Below are positions 44,197 through 52,856 of a stretch of DNA of 64,000 nucleotides, piece by piece. Source of the stretch: CAIWHR01 sp963726775 (GTDB lineage: Bacteria > Pseudomonadota > Gammaproteobacteria > Burkholderiales > Casimicrobiaceae). The number at the start of each line of letters is the position of its first letter. The first letter of the stretch is position 1. The DNA lies in assembly GCA_963726775.1 (NCBI GenBank), contig CAVSDL010000015.1, positions 1 through 64,000 of the forward strand, in the 5' to 3' direction. Position numbers and translations under genes: made by a program. The notes beneath the pieces are model-generated. The model was not told the origin of the DNA. It saw only the letters and a program-made list of their open reading frames with translations, and searched no databases.

Positions 44197-45405
44197 CTAG
44201 TCCAGGACATCGAGTGCGGGCAAGCCACCAGATCCCGTCACACAGTGCCACAGATAAATCGCGAGTCCCGGGTCGCCGGTCCATAGCGAGTATCGCCGGA
44301 GCCCATGCCGCTGCCGGGCTAGTTCACTCTGGGCGATCGCATGCATCGCAAAGGATCGTGCACGCGCAAGCCAGATTGGGTCGCCGGTGCGTCGGTGGAG
44401 CTTGAGGAAGGCATAGCCGTTGCCCGCCGTACCGTGGCAGACGCCAGCGCCCTTGGCTAGCGGGCCGGCATTCCAAATCGCGTTCCCGGCTTTGACCAGC
44501 ATGTCGTCCATGTCGGCCGAGCGCTTGATCGGAAAGTCCGACAGGCCAGTCACGATGCCGGGCGCGCCGTGGCACCACTGCACGAGAATCTTAGTGCGGC
44601 TGGCACTTGGCGCTTCGGCAACCGGAGGCCAGTTGGCACCATCATCCTCGAATGCCGCGGTGGCGCGAAGAGACTCGACGCAGCGATCGTAGAGGACTTC
44701 GCGGCGGTCCATCGGCAGAAGTACCGCGCCGCGCAGCAAGGCGTAGGCATTTCCCGCGAAGCCATGCCCGGCGCCGATTAGCTGCTCGATGCGGCCATAA
44801 AGATTCTGCGTCCATAAGTGGCAGCCGGCCCCCTTGCTGGGAAGCCACGTTTGCCAGAGTCGCTCGACGTTCTCCAGGTAGAGGTCGCGCCAGCGAGCTT
44901 CTCCGGTCCAGCCAAGCATGTGCAGGGCGCCGACCATGGTGCCCGGTGCGCCCCACAGCGCCTCGTTGGTGGGGTTCGGTATGTTCCTGGCGATCGCGCT
45001 GTACATCCGATCGGCTGCCTCTTGCGAGCCTGTCAGCCGCCACTGGATGAGCAGGATGCCAACCTCACCCAGGAAGTACGAAGGCACGACTGCGCCCGTG
45101 TCCGGTTGTGCGAGGTAGGACTCGTAGACGCGATCGATCAAGTCCAGCGGTTTGATGCGCAGCGACACCGCGCCGGCCCGCTGCAGGTACCACGTCGCCC
45201 ATAGCACTCCCGACGCGCCCAGATAGATCGACTTGTGCGGTGGCTCGGGAACTTTCCCTTCGTCGAGCGGGTGCCAGGGCCAGATGAAGCCGGTCCCCAC
45301 CGTCGCCTCAATCTCTTCGACGACGGCGACAATGGCGCCGCGCGCTCGCGTGGCATCCCATTCAAGGTCGAGCAACGGTTCGTGGCGGGCGGGTTCGAAC
45401 AACAT
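44197..45405 (-). CDS. Orphan LanC-like cyclase/glutathione-transferase-fold protein
   Basis: The ATG at 45405 gives 402 residues, the normal LanC size. The zinc site of the LanC family is intact: Cys in VQWCHGAPGIVTGL and Cys-His in GVCHGTAGNGYAFLKL. The alpha-toroid repeats carry GxxG motifs (IYLGASGVLWATWYLQRAG, ALWGAPGTMVGALHML, GAGHGFAGNAYALLRGA). Bacterial LanC adds Cys thiols to dehydroamino acids in lanthipeptides, while eukaryotic LanCL proteins add glutathione to damaged proteins. No LanB, LanM, transporter or convincing precursor gene is nearby. A LanCL-like repair role or an unlinked partner is therefore more likely. Confidence 0.88.
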   Translation of the reverse strand: MLFEPARHEPLLDLEWDATRARGAIVAVVEEIEATVGTGFIWPWHPLDEGKVPEPPHKSIYLGASGVLWATWYLQRAGAVSLRIKPLDLIDRVYESYLAQPDTGAVVPSYFLGEVGILLIQWRLTGSQEAADRMYSAIARNIPNPTNEALWGAPGTMVGALHMLGWTGEARWRDLYLENVERLWQTWLPSKGAGCHLWTQNLYGRIEQLIGAGHGFAGNAYALLRGAVLLPMDRREVLYDRCVESLRATAAFEDDGANWPPVAEAPSASRTKILVQWCHGAPGIVTGLSDFPIKRSADMDDMLVKAGNAIWNAGPLAKGAGVCHGTAGNGYAFLKLHRRTGDPIWLARARSFAMHAIAQSELARQRHGLRRYSLWTGDPGLAIYLWHCVTGSGGLPALDVLD

Positions 45406-45674
45406 GGTGTCTCTCGGCACGTTGAAAGGGCGGGACCGAGGGTGACGCCGATCGTACAACACAGCGAGACCGAGGGTGCCTTCATCGAATTGCCGGCGCG
45501 ACGTGGCGCACGTCCGCTTCTGGCCGAGAGGCGACGGACGCGCTTGATCCTGATTCAACAAGCCTCATCAAGTGATATACATACGCGGCAACGCATTGTC
45601 CGCCGCTTCAGACAAGCCGGGGCGGCGCGATTCAACGCAATATGCCGCCCCAGTTCCGGGTCGAGAAAGGCCGA

Positions 45675-45939
45675 GAGCCTGTCGGGCTTGCTCTCACGTA
45701 TGCGTTGCTTGGCCAAAAAGCGATGGATGCCAGGCGAGGCGCCGCGAATATCGGGAATATTCGCCAGACTCGCAACGACGCAGACGCGCTTTTTGGCAGC
45801 AACCCGAAGGGACGGGGCGATTTGGGCGCATTTCCGCGTTGCACGCCCTCGCCATACTCCCGGTATGCCTTCGGACCCGCGCCTTGAACTGCGCCCAACT
45901 CGCCGCCGTCGCATGCGCGACAGCAAGCCCGACAGACTC
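45675..45939. mobile_element. MITE-like element with 30-bp terminal inverted repeats
   Basis: The left arm 45675-45704 and right arm 45910-45939 are inverted copies matching at 26 of 30 positions, including an exact 14-base core (ctgtcgggcttgct at 45679-45692). The 265-bp unit holds no supported gene. It lies between the LanC-like gene and the Lys-rich repeat gene. Size and arms fit a miniature inverted-repeat element. No target duplication was seen. The remaining spacer 45406-45674 holds no gene I can support. Confidence 0.55.
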
Positions 45940-46206
45940 CTAGGACGCGACTTTTTTCCCGGCGCCCGCACTGCTCTTCTTCGCGTCTTGCCTGCCAAGC
46001 TCCTCCTTCGTCAGCTTGACCTTTTTCACTTTTTCCGTCTTGACCTTTTCCTTCTTTACTTTTTCCTTCTTCACCTTTTCCTTCTTCACGACCGGCCCCG
46101 CCAATGCCTGCTTCGCCAGCCGTTTGGCCTGCTTCGCTGCGACATCGAGAAGTTTCCTGGTTTTTTGGTGCTGCCGTCTGGCTTTCAGCATTGACGCGTG
46201 ACTCAT
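45940..46206 (-). CDS. Small Lys-rich repeat protein
   Basis: The ATG at 46206 is preceded by GGAGGTC and gives 88 residues. After a basic helix (SMLKARRQHQKTRKLLDVAAKQAKRLAKQAL) come five near-identical pentapeptides (KKEKV, KKEKV, KKEKV, KTEKV, KKVKL) and a Lys/Ser tail. The DNA behind them is a 15-base tandem repeat at about 46018-46092, visibly rich in pyrimidines on the plus strand. The composition resembles histone H1-like nucleoid proteins of betaproteobacteria, but the AAKKA pattern of those is absent. Nucleic-acid binding is an inference. Confidence 0.65.
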   Translation of the reverse strand: MSHASMLKARRQHQKTRKLLDVAAKQAKRLAKQALAGPVVKKEKVKKEKVKKEKVKTEKVKKVKLTKEELGRQDAKKSSAGAGKKVAS

Positions 46207-46317
46207 CTTGACCTCCGATGGATGAACGATTGAATTCGACTTGGACACTCTCCGTCGAGCGCAAGGGGGCGTGAGTCGTTGGCAAGTCAGGTCTGCATCC
46301 CGGGTATCGGCCGTGCG

Positions 46318-46938
46318 CTACGGCTCGAACGAGAACGGCGGGTATTCGTCGCGCATGAGCAACAGGTAAGACTCTACGCGCAACGACCAGCGCAGGTACC
46401 CAATGACAAATGGGTAGAGGCCCGCGGGGTACGAACCGGTAAAGAGGATCGCAAACCACGCGATCAGCGCCGTAATGAACCACGCGATGCCGATGAAGAA
46501 CAGCACGACAATGTGCGGGATCGCATAGAAGATTCGGAGGCCCACGGACCACTTGTCCCGCGGCATGTCGGGATAGGCAACGTCGTAGGTGACCGGGTAG
46601 GCACCTTCGCCGAACGGTGGGTAGTCGTCGCGCAGGAACGCCACGTACGCCACGACACGGGCGCGCCACGACATGAAATAGCGCGCGAAGTCCCAGAGGC
46701 CGCGCGGATGTGTGCTGGCGAAGAGGATCGCGAACCAGGCGATGATCGCCATGACGCCGGCGACCACTCCCAGAATCCCGTTGCTCCCCCAGTGGATGCC
46801 CCATCCGCAGCCGAGGGCGAAGGCCGGGCCGCCGACCAAGATCAGGTGCGGTATTGCAAGGATGACGCGGAAGAACACGGTGAGTCGGTTGCGATCGTGC
46901 AACTGCGGCTCAACGTCATAGGCTACGGGGTAGGCCAT
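46318..46938 (-). CDS. DUF4389 membrane protein with tandem duplication
   Basis: A 206-residue protein built from two homologous halves. Each starts with YPVxYDV, contains RVILAIPHLILV or RIFYAIPHIVVLFF, then a membrane hairpin with IIAWFAILFAS or LIAWFAILFTGSYPAGL, and ends with SYLLLMRDEYPPF or AYVAFLRDDYPPF. That is the DUF4389 signature. Four membrane segments are likely. Function unknown; in other genomes the family sits near envelope or lipid genes. A palindrome lies in its leader at 46971-46985. Confidence 0.9.
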   Translation of the reverse strand: MAYPVAYDVEPQLHDRNRLTVFFRVILAIPHLILVGGPAFALGCGWGIHWGSNGILGVVAGVMAIIAWFAILFASTHPRGLWDFARYFMSWRARVVAYVAFLRDDYPPFGEGAYPVTYDVAYPDMPRDKWSVGLRIFYAIPHIVVLFFIGIAWFITALIAWFAILFTGSYPAGLYPFVIGYLRWSLRVESYLLLMRDEYPPFSFEP

Positions 46939-46970
46939 GGATCGCTTCAGTGATTGTCGCCGTGGATTTC

Positions 46971-46985
46971 GAAGAAGACTTCTTC
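46971..46985. promoter_or_regulatory. Perfect 15-bp palindrome, operator candidate
   Basis: GAAGAAGACTTCTTC is a 7-1-7 inverted repeat centred 40 bases upstream of the DUF4389 start codon on the minus strand. An AT-rich TAATAT box lies just upstream (46993-46998). The placement suits a repressor site between the -10 and the gene. Confidence 0.4.
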
Positions 46986-47170
46986 CAGGTGGATATTATC
47001 TGCTAACTGGCGATGTCCGCTGTCTTTCCCGTGCTCCTCCGAAGGCGGATGTCCAGTCTTGGCCGAACCGGGATTGCCATGGTCAAGCATGATCTGACGC
47101 CGGCTGCCGGATCAGATTCGGGTTAGGACAGATGATCTATCATGGCGGTCCCTCTCCCCGGGAGTTCGCG

Positions 47171-47737
47171 ATGTCCCTCCTCATCGTCGGTCTGATCCTC
47201 TTTGTCGGCATCCATCTGCTTCCCGCAAGTCCCGGATTGCGCAACCTGCTGGTGGCGCGCATGGGCGAACAGCGCTACAAGGGAATCTTCTCGCTCGCAT
47301 CCTTCGCGGGACTCGGCCTGATCGTTGCCGGCTACCGGATGGCGGGCCCCGGCGGGCGTGTGTTCGGGCCCCTGCCGGCCGCGATCGCGGTCGCACCTTA
47401 TGCCGTCACCCTGTCGTTCATCCTGTTCGCCGCGGCCAATATGCGGACGCACCTGCGACATGTGGTGCGGCACCCGATGCTGCTCGGCTTGGGACTCTGG
47501 TCGATCGTCCACCTGTGCGCCAATGGCGACGTGCGGGGCACGGTCCTCTTCGGATCGCTCCTGGCCTACGCCGTGATCGATTTGCTGTCTGCCGTGCAGC
47601 GACGCGCCGTCAAGTCGTTTGCCCCGACGGCGCGGCACGACGTGATCGCCATCGTCTCCGGCGTCGTGCTTGCGCTCGTCGTGATGACGTATCATCGCGC
47701 GCTCTTCGGCGTCGCCGTGGTGCCGTTCGGACTTTGA
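47171..47737 (+). CDS. NnrU family membrane protein
   Basis: The ATG at 47171 (GGGAG upstream) gives 188 residues with about five membrane helices. Family motifs are GLILFVGIHLLPASPGLR, the YKGIFSLASFAGLGLIVAGYR block and HLRHVVRHPMLLGLGLWSIVHLCANGD. NnrU is an inner-membrane protein first linked to nitric oxide reduction in denitrifiers, but it is widespread in bacteria without denitrification. No nitrogen-oxide genes are near. The role remains open. Confidence 0.92.
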   Translation: MSLLIVGLILFVGIHLLPASPGLRNLLVARMGEQRYKGIFSLASFAGLGLIVAGYRMAGPGGRVFGPLPAAIAVAPYAVTLSFILFAAANMRTHLRHVVRHPMLLGLGLWSIVHLCANGDVRGTVLFGSLLAYAVIDLLSAVQRRAVKSFAPTARHDVIAIVSGVVLALVVMTYHRALFGVAVVPFGL

Positions 47738-47837
47738 GTTCCGGCAATCCGCAACACCCACAGGCGGTCGCGCCGTGGCGGCATCGCGATCCGCAGGCGA
47801 CCGGCCGCGCCGCCATCGCGCGTCGATCCTCGTGCGT

Positions 47838-49019
47838 TCAACCCGGGGAAGGATCCTTCGCCACGTCGATCCATCCGCCCTTGCCCTGGGACGCCACGCA
47901 CGCTTCGATGAACGCCATGGTGTGCGCGCCTTCCTCGATGCGCGGGTACGGCAGATCCGGGACGCGTTCGCCCAGCGCGCGCGCCATCCGCTCCTGCGCG
48001 ACCTCGCCGTAGATGTTGGCAAAGGCTTCGCGCAATCCCTCGGGATGACCGCGCGGCGTCCGGCCTGCGGCGATGATCTCGGGCGGCAGGAACGGGTCGC
48101 CACGTCCGACGACGTGCACCGGCTCGCCCTGCAGCGAAAGCCGCAGATAGCCCGAGTCGCGGTGCGACCAGTCGAGCATTCCCTTGTCGCCATAGATGCG
48201 CAGCCGAATGTCGTTCTCGCCGCCGGCGGCGGCCTGCGTCACCGTCAGCGTGCCGCGCGCGCCGCCGTCGAATTCGATCAGCGCGGAGACATAGTCGACG
48301 ACCTTGCGGTCCGGCATCAGCGCGCGGACGTCGGCGACGACGCGCGCGGCGTTCCTGCCGGCGACGAAGCATGCCAGATGCTGTGCGTGGCAGCCGATGG
48401 CGCTCATCACCAGCGCCAGGCCGCTGCGTTGCGGATCGAGCAGCCAGCGCAGGCGGTTGGTCTGCGGCGTGTCTTCGAGACGCACGGCAAGCCCGCTCTG
48501 GATGTACTCGACCTGCACCAGGCGGATCGCGCCCAGCGCGCCATCGCGAACGAGCCTGCGTGCGTACCGCGTCATCGGGTACGCCGCATACGCATGCGCG
48601 ATGGCAAAGATCCGGCCGTGCCGGCGCGCGCGCGCCACCAGATCGCAGGCCTCTTGGTGGTCGTGCGTGACCGGCTTGTCGCCGACGACGTCCAGTCCGG
48701 CGTCGAGCGCCGCGGCGGCGAAAGCGTAGTGCGTGTCGTTGGGCGTCATGATCGCGACGCCGTCGATGCCGTCCGGGCGCTGTCGTTCCCGGTCCAGCAT
48801 TTCGCGAACGTCGCCATAGCTCCGCGCGGCGTCGAACCCCATCGCTGCGCCTGCGGCACGCGAGCGCGCCGGATCGCCGGAAAAGACTCCGGCCGCGGCG
48901 CGCCACCAGCCGTCCATTTCGGCGGCGCCGCGATGCATGCGTCCGATCCAGGCGTCCGGTCCGCCGCCGATGATCCCCAGCCGCAGCGGTCGTCCGAAAC
49001 GCTCCCGCAGTCCCGTCAT
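47838..49019 (-). CDS. Gfo/Idh/MocA family NAD(P)-dependent oxidoreductase
   Basis: The start at 49019 gives 393 residues. The Rossmann opening is LRLGIIGGGPDAWIGRMH, followed by VAIMTPNDTHYAFAAAALDAGLDVVGDKPVTHDHQEA, where the family motif EKP appears as DKP. The C-terminal domain carries FDGGARGTLTVTQAAAGGENDIRLRIYGDKGMLDW. Family members oxidise or reduce sugars, inositols and related polyols. The gene stands alone between NnrU and dodecin. Substrate unknown. Confidence 0.92.
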   Translation of the reverse strand: MTGLRERFGRPLRLGIIGGGPDAWIGRMHRGAAEMDGWWRAAAGVFSGDPARSRAAGAAMGFDAARSYGDVREMLDRERQRPDGIDGVAIMTPNDTHYAFAAAALDAGLDVVGDKPVTHDHQEACDLVARARRHGRIFAIAHAYAAYPMTRYARRLVRDGALGAIRLVQVEYIQSGLAVRLEDTPQTNRLRWLLDPQRSGLALVMSAIGCHAQHLACFVAGRNAARVVADVRALMPDRKVVDYVSALIEFDGGARGTLTVTQAAAGGENDIRLRIYGDKGMLDWSHRDSGYLRLSLQGEPVHVVGRGDPFLPPEIIAAGRTPRGHPEGLREAFANIYGEVAQERMARALGERVPDLPYPRIEEGAHTMAFIEACVASQGKGGWIDVAKDPSPG

Positions 49020-49239
49020 TCTGCCTCCTTCGCCGATGATTCTTCGCAACCCGGTGCGCCGGACCGGTTCCCGCCCGCGTCACGCGGTGGACTCGGCGTG
49101 CCGAACGCACCGCGACGATACGCCATGGCGCGACGCAACGGTGGTCTGTCCGTTGCGGGAGAGCGCGCGTATCATGAATTCGATCCTCGCGGTGCGTTCG
49201 CTCTCGCGGGGACGCCCACTCTGAAGAGGAGACGACATC

Positions 49240-49464
49240 ATGGCCAAGAAAAGCGCAGGCGAAGGCGTATACCGCATCACCGAGGTGATCGGCACCAGCA
49301 CGAAATCCTGGGAGGACGCGGCGACGAACGCCGTCGTGGCCGCAAGCAAGTCGCTGCGCGACCTGCGCATCGCCGAGGTTCTGAAGCTGGACATGAAGGT
49401 CGAGGGAGGCAAGGTCGTCGCCTACCGCGCGCGGGTCCAGCTGTCATTCAAGTACGAGGGTTGA
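49240..49464 (+). CDS. Dodecin family flavin-binding protein
   Basis: A 74-residue protein with GAGGAGAC before the start. The sequence YRITEVIGTSTKSWEDAATNAVVAASKSLRDLRIAEVLKLD is a typical dodecin beta-alpha-beta core, with the flavin-stacking Trp in KSWEDA and the C-terminal strand RARVQLSFKYEG. Dodecins assemble as hollow dodecamers that store or sequester flavins in the cytosol. Monocistronic. Confidence 0.95.
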   Translation: MAKKSAGEGVYRITEVIGTSTKSWEDAATNAVVAASKSLRDLRIAEVLKLDMKVEGGKVVAYRARVQLSFKYEG

Positions 49465-49629
49465 GTCCTCCGGGAATGGATTGCGCTGCCGGGCGCGCCA
49501 AGGCACGAACGCGGTCTGATCCGCTCGCGCCCGGCGCGTCCGGGGCGCTTCGGCGGCGGTGACGGCCTCGTTCAACCCCGAGGCTGCCTGTCGCTATTCG
49601 CGCATCGCCACGGTCGCTGGCGGGCAGCT

Positions 49630-50619
49630 TCATCGCGCCGGGACCATCACCAGCCGCTCGTTGCCCGATTCCGCGCCCCACGCTTCACCGGAGCGGCCCA
49701 GCATCTGCCGCACGTCGGCGCCCGAGCGCGTCGACGGAAAGCTCTCGAATTTCTCGGTGGCCGGATCGAACCTGACGATCGCATTGGCGCTCCATTCGGT
49801 GAGCCAGACCCGGTCGGCATCGTCGACCCATACCGAGTAGGCGCGCGGCGAACGGCCCGGCAGCTTCCATTCGCGCCAGCTGCGAGTCGCGGGATCGTAC
49901 ATCCCGACGTGCCCCGTGTTCCAGTAACTCACCCACACCCGCCCGCGCGAATCCGACCAGACGCGGCGCGCGCCCTGCCTCGGAGTCGGGGGCTCGATGA
50001 CGGTCGCCTCGCCCGAGTCGGTGTCGATGCGCGCGATGTGGTTGCCGGCAAGCGAAGCGTAGTAGACATCGCCGCCCGGCGTCGTCGCGATTCCATAGGG
50101 CCCGCGGCCGCCCGGCGCCTTCCATACCTTCATGTCACCGGTCGCGGGATCGAGCCGGCCGTAGTAGCCGCTTTGTCCGGTGAACCACACGCGACCCTTC
50201 CGATCGAAAGTAAGCGTGTTGAGGTTTGCATATTCGACATCCGCGGGCAGCGGCCATTTGCGCACGGCGCGTGTCTGCGGATCCACGCGCACAATCGCGT
50301 TCTGCCCGCCGTCGGTGATCCACGGCGCGCCGTCCGGTCCTACGATCACCCCATGCGGCGCCGATTGGGGCCCCAGGGAAATCTCGTCGAACTTGCGCGT
50401 TTTCGGGTCGAGGATGCCGAGCTTGCCGCTGCCCTGCGCGGTGTAGTACACGGGACCGCCGGTTATCGGTGCCGCCGCGACATCGTGCGGACGCGCGCCC
50501 CGCCCGACGTCGAAATACACGGGTTCCGCGTGCGCAGGGTTGCCAACGCACGCAAGTCCCGAGGCGATCACCGCGGCCAACGCGTACAGCGTGTTGACCG
50601 AGAACCGTTGCGTTGCCAT
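49630..50619 (-). CDS. Exported Vgb/SMP-30-like six-bladed propeller
   Basis: The ATG at 50619 follows AGGAGGCC and gives 329 residues with a signal peptide (ALAAVIASGLACVGNPAHA). Blades resembling virginiamycin B lyase follow: GVIVGPDGAPWITDGGQNAIVRVDP, LTFDRKGRVWFTGQSGYYGRLDP, GIATTPGGDVYYASLAGNHIARIDT and VDDADRVWLTEWSANAIVRFDP. The lyase acts on streptogramin antibiotics, but many homologues are not lyases, and the His/Glu active-site set was not verified here. Periplasmic. It lies 49 bases after a small reading frame on the same strand. Confidence 0.85.
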   Translation of the reverse strand: MATQRFSVNTLYALAAVIASGLACVGNPAHAEPVYFDVGRGARPHDVAAAPITGGPVYYTAQGSGKLGILDPKTRKFDEISLGPQSAPHGVIVGPDGAPWITDGGQNAIVRVDPQTRAVRKWPLPADVEYANLNTLTFDRKGRVWFTGQSGYYGRLDPATGDMKVWKAPGGRGPYGIATTPGGDVYYASLAGNHIARIDTDSGEATVIEPPTPRQGARRVWSDSRGRVWVSYWNTGHVGMYDPATRSWREWKLPGRSPRAYSVWVDDADRVWLTEWSANAIVRFDPATEKFESFPSTRSGADVRQMLGRSGEAWGAESGNERLVMVPAR

Positions 50620-50668
50620 GAAGGCCTCCTCCAGGAATGCCGCGACGCGCGGCGCGTGCCCGGACCGC

Positions 50669-50797
50669 TTAGCGGGGCGCCGCTTTGGGCCCGTAGACAC
50701 GTGCGGCGTCGCGTCCGGGCAGCGACGATTTGCCCGGCGCGGGAGCCGCTCGCGCGCGGGTCTCCTTTGCCATGGCGGTCTTTCGGCGAATGGCCAT
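50669..50797 (-). CDS. Small basic protein, 42 residues
   Basis: A short frame from an ATG at 50797 with GAGG upstream encodes a 42-residue basic peptide (MAIRRKTAMAKETRARAAPA at the start, DAARVYGPKAAPR at the end). A second in-frame ATG lies at residue 9. It precedes the Vgb-like gene by 49 bases, on the same strand. No family recognised. The ribosome binding site and position support it, but length alone makes it uncertain. Confidence 0.35.
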   Translation of the reverse strand: MAIRRKTAMAKETRARAAPAPGKSSLPGRDAARVYGPKAAPR

Positions 50798-50922
50798 GTC
50801 CTCAATTCTCCTCGAATCGCGGGCCGGGCCTTATCTTACCGAGAGTGCTTCGTGGCAGGCCACCCCCGGACCTCGGCACGTGCGGCGAGGCTCATCCGTT
50901 TCGCGGAGGACGGGGCCGAACG

Positions 50923-51717
50923 TTACTGCCAGCGTTCCTTGTCGACCCGGCCGGCGCATTGCGCGACCTGGTCCCAGTAGCCATCGCAGTACTGCAAGCG
51001 GACGCGCTGCTCGCAGATCACGCCCGCAACAAAACCATCGCTTTCTCCGCAGCGCGCGATCGAGTTCGACATCAATTGCCAGCGATCGGGGGGCGGCGCC
51101 TCCGGTGGCCTCGGGGCGGGCGGGGGTGCGGGCTCCGCTGCTGCCGGCGGTTCCGTTACGGGACCGAAATCGGCCAACGACGGCACCGAGGCGATCACCT
51201 TCGAATCGTATTTCGGCTTCGGCACGATCTTGCCCGCCGGCTTCGATCCTGACGGATTCGCGGGCGCGACGGCGGACGACGGCGGCAGCGGCAATGCGTT
51301 GTCCACGACGTGGAAAGGCTCCGGGGGCGCCAGAGGCGCCGGCATGTTCGCCACCGAACCGGATGGGGCGGGGGCGCTTGCGGCGCGGACGAGATTTTGA
51401 ACCGCGCTCGCGCTCGACAGCTGATCGCCAAAATAACCCGCGGCGTAAATGAGCACGCCCATCACCACCAGCGTCACCGGCAACCGCAATCGTCGCGGTA
51501 ACGTGGCCTGCACGGGGGGCGGCAGCACCGGTGGCAGCGGCTGTGCGGAGGGCTCGTCCTTCCTGGCGGAGCGGCGCTTGGCCCCGGCCTTGGTCCGGCG
51601 CCGCAGCGGCTCGACCTGTGACACGGTCTGCTGCCGCGCCCGTTTCAGGGCAGCCTTGCACTGAACGCAAAGCTTGCCGCCCGGCATCGTCACCCGTCCG
51701 CAAATCGTGCAGCTCAT
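50923..51717 (-). CDS. Zinc-ribbon, single-TM protein with conserved Cys tail (copy 1)
   Basis: A 264-residue protein of unknown function with four parts. An N-terminal zinc ribbon (CTICGRV...CVQCKAAL) is followed by a basic region and one membrane helix (LPVTLVVMGVLIYAAGYFG). A long Pro/Ala-rich linker then leads to a C-terminal module DRWQLMSNSIARCGE, VICEQRVRLQYCDGYW, QVAQC. The same architecture and tail occur in the protein at 54579-55382. The orientation implied is ribbon inside, Cys tail in the periplasm, where its four cysteines could form disulfides. Probably a structural or sensory envelope protein; no further function can be given. Confidence 0.75.
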   Translation of the reverse strand: MSCTICGRVTMPGGKLCVQCKAALKRARQQTVSQVEPLRRRTKAGAKRRSARKDEPSAQPLPPVLPPPVQATLPRRLRLPVTLVVMGVLIYAAGYFGDQLSSASAVQNLVRAASAPAPSGSVANMPAPLAPPEPFHVVDNALPLPPSSAVAPANPSGSKPAGKIVPKPKYDSKVIASVPSLADFGPVTEPPAAAEPAPPPAPRPPEAPPPDRWQLMSNSIARCGESDGFVAGVICEQRVRLQYCDGYWDQVAQCAGRVDKERWQ

Positions 51718-52105
51718 TGATGCTTCATCCGCCAGATTCCGGGCAGGCCCCGGGAATATTCCTGATGAACGACGAGCGCACCGCCCGTCCCGTCATTATG
51801 ACGTTGTCATTCTAGCACCGGCGATTGCCAGGGTCCGACCGATTGTCGGAATCTTGTAGGCCACCGGCCACGGGACATGGCTCCGGGGCGCCAAGTTGGT
51901 CGCGGGGCCCCAGCCGGTCGGCAACCACCCGAACAAGCGCGTCGCATCCTGGCGTCCCGATGGCATCGACGCCGTATCCATCTTGGGCGCGATCCGGGCG
52001 AACGGAAGGACGTGACGCATGCCACAGCGCGTTATTATCCGTGCCGGGCGCGGAACCTCGGCTCCGCTGCCGTTTCTTACCTTCCGGAATCCGCTCAGGA
52101 TGAGC

Positions 52106-52711
52106 ATGGCATTGAAAAAATTCTTCGCCGCCGCGATGTTTGCCGGCGCGTTTATCACTCCCGCCGCGGCGGGTCCGCTCGAGGATGGCCTCGACGCCTA
52201 CCGGGGCGGGGATTTTCTGACGGCACTCCACGTATGGCGTCCGCTGGCGGAGAGCGGCAATGCTGCGGCTCAATATCGGCTGGGCATCCTTTATGCGGAA
52301 GGCAAAGGCGTCGCGCCGGACGACGCCGAAGCGGCGCGGTGGTTCCAGCGCGCCGCGGAACAGGGCGACGCGGCGGCGCAGTACAACCTCGCCGTCAGCT
52401 ATTCCGAAGGCATCGGGGTCCGCAAGGACAACGCCGCCGCGGCGAAGTGGTTCCGGCGCGCCGCCGACCAGGGGATGGCGCTCGCGCAGCTGAACCTTGG
52501 GCTCCTCTATGCGAGCGGCGTCGGCGTTCCGCAGGACAACGTCGAGGCCATGAAATGGACCGACCTCGCGATCTACGCACTGCCACCCGGCGGCGCCCGC
52601 TCGGACGCGGCGAGGGCGCTTGGCGACATCGCGACCAAGATGACCGCCGAACAAATACAGGAAGCCAAGGGCCGCGAGCGCACGTGGAAGGCTCAGCCCG
52701 AAGCCAGGTAG
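52106..52711 (+). CDS. Exported Sel1-repeat protein
   Basis: An ATG at 52106 with AGGA five bases upstream (or the ATG at 52100) gives about 201 residues. A signal peptide (FFAAAMFAGAFITPAAAG) precedes Sel1-like repeats: AAQYRLGILYAEGKGVAPDDAEAARWFQRAAEQGD, AAQYNLAVSYSEGIGVRKDNAAAAKWFRRAADQG and LAQLNLGLLYASGVGVPQDNVEAMKW. Sel1 proteins are alpha-solenoid scaffolds for protein-protein contacts. Here it acts in the periplasm or on the surface. Partner unknown. Confidence 0.88.
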   Translation: MALKKFFAAAMFAGAFITPAAAGPLEDGLDAYRGGDFLTALHVWRPLAESGNAAAQYRLGILYAEGKGVAPDDAEAARWFQRAAEQGDAAAQYNLAVSYSEGIGVRKDNAAAAKWFRRAADQGMALAQLNLGLLYASGVGVPQDNVEAMKWTDLAIYALPPGGARSDAARALGDIATKMTAEQIQEAKGRERTWKAQPEAR

Positions 52712-52856
52712 CGCCGATGCGGCGGTGGCGGGCCATCCACGCCATCGCCGCCACGCGCCCATTGCCGGCAATCGGGATTCCCGCGGACAATGCTCATGGC
52801 CTGCCGATGGCAGCGCACGCACTCCCCATGACCCGCAAGAAAGGACGACCCAGCCC

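Noticed and set aside
45555..45998. Frame with a Cys/Thr/Ser-containing C-terminus upstream of the LanC-like gene, considered as a lanthipeptide precursor
   Set aside because: It runs across the MITE-like element, has no leader-like sequence or ribosome binding site, and no dehydratase is present.
46018..46092. Tandem 15-base repeats considered as a CRISPR-like array
   Set aside because: There are no spacers; the repeats are contiguous and encode the Lys-rich pentapeptides.
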